Shown: positions 49,717-55,928 of the stretch, in pieces
Numbering within the stretch: the first letter of the stretch is position 1
Layout: the number at the start of each line of letters is the position of its first letter
Assembly: GCF_003955665.1 (NCBI RefSeq)
Contig: NZ_RXHU01000022.1
Span: forward strand, 169,421 to 233,420
Direction of reading: 5' to 3'
DNA length: 64,000 nt
Origin: Paenibacillus whitsoniae
GTDB lineage: Bacteria > Bacillota > Bacilli > Paenibacillales > NBRC-103111
Translations under genes and position numbers: made by a program
The notes under the pieces: generated by a model
What the model was told of the DNA's origin: nothing
Seen by the model: the letters and a program-made list of their open reading frames with translations, nothing else
Database searches by the model: none

Positions 49717-50471
49717 AATGTCATGGCGACGTTATCCATTAACAAGGACTTGCTTGAAGCAAGGGCCGAGGAAAGCTTTTCCACGGTTACAGAACTGGCT
49801 GATACGATAGTACGTGAAGAGCAGCTTTCATTCCGAACGGCACAAACCATTAGCAAGCAACCGGTAAACCGATTCAAGCACAGCAAGGCTTCTCCATGCG
49901 TAGGGCTGCATATCATCCTCCGTAACGACAATGTCTCCAAACGGTGTATTATGAATCATGCTGAGTACGGTCTGCGTGAGATGGCATAAGCGGATTGAAA
50001 GCGTCGAACATCCCGACTAAGCGAGTCCGAAACTGCCGCCACATAGTGTCCTAACGTCGTTGGTTGCGCTTGTTGCGTATGCGTATAGCCAATCATAATC
50101 GTTTCGACGTGAGAACGCGCAAACTGCAACAGGTGCTTCTCTAGGAACAATGCGGATTCTAACGTATCCAAAAGTTTCTCCCTCAATGTAAGACGATAGA
50201 TAGCAATACCCATATCGTTACGGCTGCGCCCTAGATGCAAATTTCCTGCAGCTTCTCCAGCTAACAATTGCAAATGCTGCTCAACCTCAAAAAAAAGATC
50301 TTCAAACTCCCCCGTATAAGAAGCTTCCCGCAATCGGTTCTCATCAATCGCCTTTAAAGAAACGGCCAAAAGGTTAGCATCTCGATCACTAATTAATGAT
50401 TGCTCCGACAGCATGATCAGATGCGCTTTATGAATCGTCATCATGGGAGTCAACAATTCTTTCTTAGCCAT
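49717..50471 (-). pseudogene. argH: argH-like pseudogene with deletion and internal inversion
   Basis: Minus-strand frame from 50471 reads the argininosuccinate lyase/fumarase-type N-terminal half (FEVEQHL, NLHLGRSRNDMGIAIYRLTL, YTHTQQAQPTTLGHY). After RRFQSAY (about 49985) it breaks. In another frame the later part resumes, LTQTVLSMIHNTPFGD to SVYRLLAN (about 49980-49849), so about 150 codons including the GSSxMPxKxNP loop are deleted. The next part, VMATLSINKDLLEARAEESF with VTELADTIVREEQLSFRTA, is encoded on the plus strand at 49720-49848. That piece is inverted in place between short TAATG/CATTA repeats. The usual N-terminal 30-40 residues are also lacking. Clearly inactive. Confidence 0.85.
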
Positions 50472-50500
50472 TGTAAGAGTTCCTTATTGGGGCCATGATA

Positions 50501-50689
50501 TCACTCACTCCTCCGCGATTGATCATCTTGGGCATTCACATACCAGAATTCAGAATGAAGGTCGGATTCGCTCGTCGAGCCATGTACCTTGGTAAAAAAT
50601 TCCACACTATGAAATACATGTTCCGACATCGACTGTGAATAGGATTTTCTGTTTTTGAGCAACTCTACGAGATTCAGTAACAAACCCAT
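50501..50689 (-). CDS. Unrecognised 62-residue ORF
   Basis: It has a good ribosome site (AGGAG 9 bases before ATG 50689) and lies between a promoter/terminator unit and the argH remnant. The product is hydrophilic after a short LLLNLVELL start and I recognise no family. It may be a remnant of the same decayed operon rather than a working gene. Confidence 0.3.
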   Translation of the reverse strand: MGLLLNLVELLKNRKSYSQSMSEHVFHSVEFFTKVHGSTSESDLHSEFWYVNAQDDQSRRSE

Positions 50690-50735
50690 GGACGCATCTC
50701 CTCTCGCAATGATGAATACCTTCTTAATTATTAAT

Positions 50736-50822
50736 GAAAAAAAGCATGGATTTCAGCATCCATGCTTCCGGTTTTCCGGTCAGAACAAGATTTTATTTTA
50801 TTCCAATATGTTTACTAGGTAT
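50736..50822 (-). ncRNA. Candidate small RNA or attenuated leader
   Basis: A predicted minus transcript of about 85 bases from the promoter at 50830-50859 to a strong intrinsic terminator. The terminator stem is AAGCATGGAT/ATCCATGCTT (50742-50767), followed by TTTTTTT. A second 4-bp hairpin CCGGTTTTCCGG (50768-50779) stacks directly before it. No start codon with ribosome site is seen inside. Either a free small RNA, or the leader of the decayed unit downstream. Confidence 0.45.
50798..50820 (-). promoter_or_regulatory. CymR-like operator box 3
   Basis: On the minus strand ACC, 13 bases, GGAATAA. Placed just after the -10 of the promoter 50830-50859, covering the predicted transcription start, as a repressor site would be. 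Confidence 0.55.
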
Positions 50823-50829
50823 TTATTTA

Positions 50830-50859
50830 AATATAACACTGTATCCCAAAATTTGTCAA
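50830..50859 (-). promoter_or_regulatory. Strong sigma-A-type promoter
   Basis: -35 TTGACA (50854-50859, perfect), 18-base spacer, -10 TATATT (50830-50835). Transcription would start near 50823 and run toward the 62-codon ORF and argH remnant. Confidence 0.65.
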
Positions 50860-50961
50860 TGAAAATCCATCAATTCATACAAACCTCGGTATGCTCACTA
50901 TAGCCCCCCACATTTTGAAGCAGCCGTCTGTTGTTATTATCGTAACTCATTGTACTTAAAG

Positions 50962-50984
50962 GTCAATAGGTTTAGTCGGAATTA
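50962..50984 (+). promoter_or_regulatory. CymR-like operator box 4
   Basis: GTCAATAGG, T-rich centre, TAGTCGGAATTA: 18 of the last 19 positions match box 2 (49443-49465), the first half-site being GTC instead of ACC. About 190 bases before the monooxygenase gene at 51178. Confidence 0.6.
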
Positions 50985-51021
50985 ATACCATCCATGACAT
51001 CCTAAATTTTCTAGATATATT

Positions 51022-51056
51022 CCCCACTTGAATTATCGGAATAACGATGCTACGAT
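51022..51056 (+). promoter_or_regulatory. Candidate promoter with weak operator-like box
   Basis: -35 TTGAAT (51028-51033), 17-base spacer, -10 TACGAT (51051-51056). A degenerate box CCC-N13-GGAATAA (51022-51044) covers the -35. It would give a leader of about 115 bases before ATG 51178. Confidence 0.4.
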
Positions 51057-51102
51057 GTCTATCAACAATATGAATTACAAGCCGATTGGATAACCAAAGG
51101 CT

Positions 51103-51155
51103 CCCGGAATGTCGCTGTAGCATTACTCGACATGTCCGGGGGTCTTTTATACTTT
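51103..51155 (+). terminator. Leader terminator/attenuator before the monooxygenase gene
   Basis: A 12-bp stem CCCGGAATGTCG with CGACATGTCCGGG (one bulged G), 13-base loop, then GGTCTTTTATACTTT on the plus strand. It sits inside the untranslated leader, 23 bases before ATG 51178, so expression would require read-through or antitermination. Confidence 0.6.
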
Positions 51156-51177
51156 GATGGAAAAGGAGAATGTCTTC

Positions 51178-52533
51178 ATGAGTAAAGCGAAACGACAAAT
51201 GCATTTAAATCTGTTTTTGATCCCGGCAGGTCATCATGAAGGGGCATGGAGGCATCCGAATACGGATGTGAGTCAACTAATGGATTTCGACTACTTCCTC
51301 AGACTTGCCCAGAAAGCGGAGGATGCCAAGTTCGATTCCTTATTTATGGCGGACCGTTACTCCGTCTCTAAGAAAGCTGTCGCCTACAACGGGATGCTTG
51401 GATTGGAGCCGCTTACTTTGCTCTCTGCGCTAGCGGTTGCTACGAACCGTATTGGGCTGATCGCTACGGTCTCCACCAGCTTTAACGAACCGTTCAACGT
51501 AGCGCGGCGTTTCGCATCGATTGATCATCTCAGCAAAGGCCGAGCAGGATGGAATATTATCACTTCGGGCACCGACGTTGAAGCGCAAAATTTTAATTTT
51601 GATGAAATTCCGGAACATGCAGAGCGGTACGAGCGTGCAAAGGAATTTGTCGACGTTACGACCGGTCTATGGGACAGCTGGGAAGATGATGCGCTGGTCC
51701 TCGATCAGCATGAAGGCATTTATGCTGACAGCAGCAAAGTGCATGAGCTGAATCATCGTGGCCAGCACTTTTCCGTACGCGGACCGCTAAATGTACCGCG
51801 TTCTCCGCAAGGGCGTCCGGTTCTCGTTCAGGCGGGGTCTTCCGAGGACGGGCGTCATTTCGCTGCGCACGTTGCAGAAGCGATTTTTACCGCTCAACAG
51901 ACCTTATCGGATGCGCAGGCCTTTTATTCGGATGTAAAAGCGCGGGCTGCACAGTATGGTCGAAATCCAGAGCAGGTGAAGATTTTGCCGGGCATCTGCC
52001 CGATTATCGGGGAAACCGAGTCCATTGCAAAGGAAAAGGAAGCCAACCTCCACGAGTTGGCCAATCCGCACTATAGCCTGCTGCAGCTGTCCAACCGCAT
52101 CGGTTTCGATCTCACTTCATATCCACTCGATGGCCCGCTGCCTGATCTGCCAGTGAGTGAACAAACGCGGGGACACCAAAGCCGAACACGACTTATTACT
52201 GATCTTGCACAAAGAGAAAACCTAACTCTCCGCCAATTGCTTCTAAGGCTTGCTGGTGGACGCGGTCACCGTACAATCGCAGGCACGGTGAAGCAAGTCA
52301 CCGATGAATTAGAAGCTTGGTTCACAGAAGGTGCGGCTGATGGCTTTAACATTATGCCGCAGCTGATGAATGATGGATTGGATGAATTTATTGACCTCGT
52401 TGTCCCAGAGCTGAGACGCCGAGGACTGTTCCGGAAAGAGTATGCGGGAAGCACGCTCCGCGATCATTATGAATTGCCCTATCCGGCTAATTCGTTCGTT
52501 AAGGCACCTCAATCTCAACGAGCTGTCCGTTGA
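51178..52533 (+). CDS. NtaA/SnaA/DszA-type flavin monooxygenase
   Basis: 451 residues from ATG 51178 (GGAG 9 bases upstream); a longer frame from 51154 crosses that site. Same branch as the product of 48084-49418: [82 protein letters not shown]-dependent oxygenase, likely acting on an organosulfur or N-acetylated S-alkyl compound. Single-gene unit with its own operators, attenuator and terminator. Confidence 0.9.
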   Translation: MSKAKRQMHLNLFLIPAGHHEGAWRHPNTDVSQLMDFDYFLRLAQKAEDAKFDSLFMADRYSVSKKAVAYNGMLGLEPLTLLSALAVATNRIGLIATVSTSFNEPFNVARRFASIDHLSKGRAGWNIITSGTDVEAQNFNFDEIPEHAERYERAKEFVDVTTGLWDSWEDDALVLDQHEGIYADSSKVHELNHRGQHFSVRGPLNVPRSPQGRPVLVQAGSSEDGRHFAAHVAEAIFTAQQTLSDAQAFYSDVKARAAQYGRNPEQVKILPGICPIIGETESIAKEKEANLHELANPHYSLLQLSNRIGFDLTSYPLDGPLPDLPVSEQTRGHQSRTRLITDLAQRENLTLRQLLLRLAGGRGHRTIAGTVKQVTDELEAWFTEGAADGFNIMPQLMNDGLDEFIDLVVPELRRRGLFRKEYAGSTLRDHYELPYPANSFVKAPQSQRAVR

Positions 52534-52548
52534 CCAGATCGCTAAGAC

Positions 52549-52580
52549 ACAAAGCCAAGAGGCTTTGTTTTTTTTGTTTT
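52549..52580 (+). terminator. Rho-independent terminator
   Basis: Perfect 8-bp stem ACAAAGCC/GGCTTTGT, 4-base loop, then a run of eight T, 15 bases past the monooxygenase stop. Confidence 0.92.
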
Positions 52581-52645
52581 GCGTGAAAAACAAAACGCTG
52601 ATAAAAGCATTTCACCATCGTATGAATCATGTATTGGGCATATTC

Positions 52646-52679
52646 ATAAAAAGAAAGAGCCCGGTACAATACCAGACTC
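52646..52679 (-). terminator. Terminator retained from sigK
   Basis: On the minus strand GAGTCTGGTA pairs with TACCGGGCTC (10 bp with G-U pairs) around a 3-base loop, followed by TTTCTTTTTATG. It lies 8 bases past the sigK-fragment stop. It now also serves the GH43 gene ending at 52803. Confidence 0.8.
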
Positions 52680-52686
52680 ATACATC

Positions 52687-52802
52687 TTACCGCTTCGTCT
52701 TATAAAACTCATGATACAGCTTCATCTGAGCCCGCTTCTCAATCCGCGACACATAGCTCCGCGAAATCCCGAGCTCCTTCGCGATCTCCCGCTGCGCGAT
52801 GA
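52687..52802 (-). pseudogene. sigK: 3' fragment of sporulation sigma factor gene sigK
   Basis: About 36 codons of sigma region 4.2 ending at TAA 52687-52689: [20 protein letters not shown] then [15 protein letters not shown]. This is the helix-turn-helix end of sigma-K/sigma-E. Similarity stops abruptly at the GH43 stop codon (52803), where the frame continues into unrelated sequence. It has no start of its own and keeps its terminator. It is a detached 3' end, with the functional gene presumably elsewhere. Confidence 0.8.
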
Positions 52803-53750
52803 TTACTTTTCGCCGGAAGGGACGTCAAATTCAACCTCTGTCGGTATCGGAGCGCCAAAGTCTGGGTTCCCGTCCGCCGTCCAACCGAATTTCTGCATTC
52901 TTGCGCTTCTTCGTTTACTGCCGCCTTCAGATATCGGTATGGCATGATAAACGATCCAGTCTTCCGTTCCGTCTGGGGATACGGTAAAGCTGTTATGACC
53001 AGGGCCGAAGACGGAGTTTTCAATCGATTTACAGAATACGGGTTCCTCGCTCTTGGTCCATGAAGCTGGATTCAGGAGATCGCTGTCTTCCTTCGCTGTC
53101 AGCATCCCCAGTGCGTAGTCATCGGACCAGCATGTGCTTGCGGAATAAATCAGGAATACTTTGCCGAAACGCTTAAGGAAACAAGGCCCCTCATTAATGG
53201 CCATTCCGCCTTGATGCTCCCAATCGTATTCCGGCTTGGTGAGCAGCGATTCCTCCCCCTTGATTGTCCAAGGGTTTTCCATCTCGGCGGCGTAGATCGC
53301 CGATCCATATTTAGGAAAATGTCCGTAGCCCGCGTACATGAAAAAGAGCTTCCCCTTGTGCTCCAGCACCGTTCCGTCCAATCCGGGCAAGACTGTATTC
53401 ACGGCCCCCTTCATCCGCCATGTGCCTTCTAGAGGATCGGCATGCTCATTTTCCAGCACGTAGATTTTGCGGGCATCGTCTCCACCGCCATTGTTGTCTG
53501 TGAAATAAACGTACCATTTGTCACCGAGATGATGGATTTCCGGAGCCCACAGTTTCCTGCGATCCAGCCCTTCCGCTGGAGGAGTCCAGATGGTCTTCAT
53601 CGCGCCGTTCGAAATTCCGCTCATCGATTCGGATTTCCATAAATCCAACCGGTCGCCTCGTGTCACCATAAAATAATAATGACCGTCCGTATGCCGATAT
53701 ATCCAAGGGTCGGGGCCAACTTCCATTATCGGGTTTCGAAATTTTTTCAT
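52803..53750 (-). CDS. GH43-family glycosidase (arabinanase/xylosidase type)
   Basis: 315 residues, single five-bladed propeller, no signal peptide. Catalytic residues readable: base Asp14 (GPDPWIY), modulator Asp125 (GLDGTV), acid Glu187 (AINEGPCF). Ends [10 protein letters not shown], a common GH43 ending, so the gene is complete although the next base belongs to the sigK fragment. Likely cytoplasmic trimming of arabinose- or xylose-containing oligosaccharides. Follows the GH2 gene by 138 bases. Confidence 0.9.
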   Translation of the reverse strand: MKKFRNPIMEVGPDPWIYRHTDGHYYFMVTRGDRLDLWKSESMSGISNGAMKTIWTPPAEGLDRRKLWAPEIHHLGDKWYVYFTDNNGGGDDARKIYVLENEHADPLEGTWRMKGAVNTVLPGLDGTVLEHKGKLFFMYAGYGHFPKYGSAIYAAEMENPWTIKGEESLLTKPEYDWEHQGGMAINEGPCFLKRFGKVFLIYSASTCWSDDYALGMLTAKEDSDLLNPASWTKSEEPVFCKSIENSVFGPGHNSFTVSPDGTEDWIVYHAIPISEGGSKRRSARMQKFGWTADGNPDFGAPIPTEVEFDVPSGEK

Positions 53751-53888
53751 AGTGCTCCTATAAAGACTCCTTCCAAAACTAAAACTTCTGGCTTGTGAAT
53801 CAAAATTGGACTCCGCCTGGCCGCGGTCAAGCTTGAATTTGTACGTCCAAGTCTTCTATATTCCATAGTCAACACCGCCTCTTAACTT

Positions 53889-55649
53889 TTATGCGAGGTT
53901 AATTTCTTTGATAAGCGCTAGTGGAATCTTCGGACTCCGATCTTCAGTGAGAAGGCCGTTCATTTCCTGTTGGACATCAGTCACTTGCGTATAGCAATAC
54001 CCGCAAATGTAATCGATATCCTTAATCGCTTGGGTAATGCTTCGGAAACGTTCAATAAAGGCCTCTTCCGTCACCACTTGCTTCCCGTACCCCCAGCCTT
54101 TATCCGTTTGGAAAGCGATCCCGCCAAATTCGCTAATGATGATGGGTTGGCCACGATACGTGTATCCTTGGGCTAGGGCATACTTCCCTTTGTTGAACGC
54201 CCAGTCATTGCTAACAATAGGAGATTGATCCGCGTAACGCTTGAGGAATTCCGAACCAGATTCCACATAATCATGTAAAGTCAAAATGTCTGAGACGGTA
54301 TGTTCCCATCCATCATTTGTGATGACAGGACGATTCGGGTCTATCGATTTGGTCAGATGATAGATGCCCTCAGTGAACTTCTGCTGCTTACGGTCAGTCA
54401 AAATTTGCATAATGCCCCAAGACTCATTAAAAGGAACCCACGTGATGATGCTCGGATGATTATACTGCTGCCTTACAATTTCGACCCATTCCTTGGTGAA
54501 AGTCTCAACGGCCTCATCATTAAATTCAAAAGTGGCTGCCATCTCTGACCATACCAAAAGCCCTTTGACATCGCACCAATATAGAAACCGCGCATCTTCA
54601 ATTTTCATGTGCTTCCTCACCCCATTGTAACCCATGGCGAGAATAGCATCGATATCGTCTATTAATGCCTGCTCCGAAGGCGGCGTCAAATGACTGTCGG
54701 ACCAGTACCCTTGGTCCAAAATTAACCGCTGATAAATAGGCGTATTATTGAGAAGAACTTTTCCTTTTTCTATGGAAATCTTCCTCATGCCGAAGTAAGA
54801 ATACACGTGGTCGATCACCACGTCATCTTGAAATAAAACAAATTCCACATCATATAAGTTCGGTTTTTGCGGAGACCATCTATTTACCTTCCACGGACCA
54901 TTAACTTCATGCAGCAAATCTACTTCCAATTGAAGCCAAGGCCGATCCACGATCAAAGCAGTTTGTTTGAGGATCTTCCCTTTAAAACTGATTCGAGTCT
55001 CTAAGCGAAGCCGCCCCTGCTTTAATTCACCATGCGTTTGGTATTCGAATCGTACGGATTGACTGTCAAGATCAGGTGTCATTTTCACAGATTTGATATA
55101 AGATTCCGCCACATATTCCAACCATACACTTTGCCAAATTCCAGTTGTCTGAACATAGAAGCATTCAAAATTGTCTTTCACCCAACGCTGCTTGCCGCGT
55201 GGCTGCGTGCAGCTCTGGCTGTCTTCCACCTTCATGACTAGGCTGTTTGACTGACCAAATAGAATATAGGGTGTAATATCAAATGAAAACGCAGCATATC
55301 CACCTTGATGTTGACCTACATACGTTCCGTTCACCCATAATTTAGCGAGATAGTCCACCGCTTGGAAATGCAGGATGATCCGTTTACTTTCCTGTTCCTT
55401 CGGAACTTCCAGCGGTCGGTGATACCATATATGAGGGTGAAATGCCTCTTCACCAATGCCGCTCGCTTTCGTTTCATAGGTGAACGGAACCATGATCTTG
55501 AGGTCCCCAGCAAACTCCTCATACCACTTTTCTTTCTCTCCAACATTCTCGTCATCGAAACGAAAATCCCACTCACCGTTTAAACTCTTCCATAATTCTC
55601 GTACAAACTGAGGCCTTGGATAGTCCTTTATATACATTTTTGTCGTCAT
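53889..55649 (-). CDS. GH2-family glycosidase (beta-galactosidase/glucuronidase-like)
   Basis: 586 residues, short GH2 form: jelly roll, Ig-like domain and barrel only. Acid/base Glu409 in WVPFNESWG and nucleophile Glu507 in IISEFGG. No signal peptide. Transcribed from the cre-overlapped promoter at 55766-55802 with the GH43 gene downstream. Exact sugar specificity cannot be told; the branch includes beta-galactosidases and beta-glucuronidases. Confidence 0.9.
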   Translation of the reverse strand: MTTKMYIKDYPRPQFVRELWKSLNGEWDFRFDDENVGEKEKWYEEFAGDLKIMVPFTYETKASGIGEEAFHPHIWYHRPLEVPKEQESKRIILHFQAVDYLAKLWVNGTYVGQHQGGYAAFSFDITPYILFGQSNSLVMKVEDSQSCTQPRGKQRWVKDNFECFYVQTTGIWQSVWLEYVAESYIKSVKMTPDLDSQSVRFEYQTHGELKQGRLRLETRISFKGKILKQTALIVDRPWLQLEVDLLHEVNGPWKVNRWSPQKPNLYDVEFVLFQDDVVIDHVYSYFGMRKISIEKGKVLLNNTPIYQRLILDQGYWSDSHLTPPSEQALIDDIDAILAMGYNGVRKHMKIEDARFLYWCDVKGLLVWSEMAATFEFNDEAVETFTKEWVEIVRQQYNHPSIITWVPFNESWGIMQILTDRKQQKFTEGIYHLTKSIDPNRPVITNDGWEHTVSDILTLHDYVESGSEFLKRYADQSPIVSNDWAFNKGKYALAQGYTYRGQPIIISEFGGIAFQTDKGWGYGKQVVTEEAFIERFRSITQAIKDIDYICGYCYTQVTDVQQEMNGLLTEDRSPKIPLALIKEINLA

Positions 55650-55765
55650 CTCGTGATGATCACTCCTGTTTCATATGATTGTGTTAAGCTGGCCCGTGCA
55701 CAAACCATCATGTGGGCGGGAAATGCACTCAGTCGATTAATTACAACTTAGTTGTTTATATTCAC

Positions 55766-55802
55766 ATGATAATCCAGTAAAATCCATCCGTCAACGTTTT
55801 CA
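55766..55802 (-). promoter_or_regulatory. Promoter with cre-like box upstream of the GH2 gene
   Basis: -35 TTGACG (55789-55794), 17-base spacer, -10 TATCAT (55766-55771). The sequence TGAAAACGTTGACG (55789-55802) matches the CcpA cre consensus at 13 of 14 positions and covers the -35. The flanking sequence resembles that at 63912-63985. Confidence 0.65.
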
Positions 55803-55843
55803 TACATATTTCATGTTTATTTAAGCGAAATATAGTTGCAAAA

Positions 55844-55876
55844 CCCATTTGTTACATTTAACATGTAACAAATGGG
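55844..55876 (-). terminator. Rho-independent terminator
   Basis: Perfect 14-bp stem CCCATTTGTTACAT/ATGTAACAAATGGG with a 5-base loop and TTTTGC on the minus strand. It ends the operon 63798-55929. Confidence 0.85.
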
Positions 55877-55928
55877 CCTTAAGAGCATTACCTTTTCTAT
55901 ATTTCATTGACGCGAGAAATGCATTCAG

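Larger units (their letters stand above)
50690..51177. other. Gene-free regulatory stretch between divergent sulfur units
   Basis: No credible gene. It holds, left to right, a minus-strand terminator hairpin, an operator-like box, a minus promoter, a plus-facing operator-like box, a plus promoter and a plus-strand leader terminator; each is listed separately. Confidence 0.7.

Noticed and set aside
49692..49940. Minus-strand 82-codon ORF
   Set aside because: It is an out-of-frame reading across argH and its inverted segment.
49705..49989. Plus-strand 94-codon ORF
   Set aside because: Its first half is the inverted piece of argH and the second half is antisense to argH; it is not a gene of its own.
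52739..53023. 94-codon minus ORF across the GH43 end and sigK fragment
   Set aside because: It is in a different frame from both recognisable genes; the real signals are GH43 in one frame and sigK in another.
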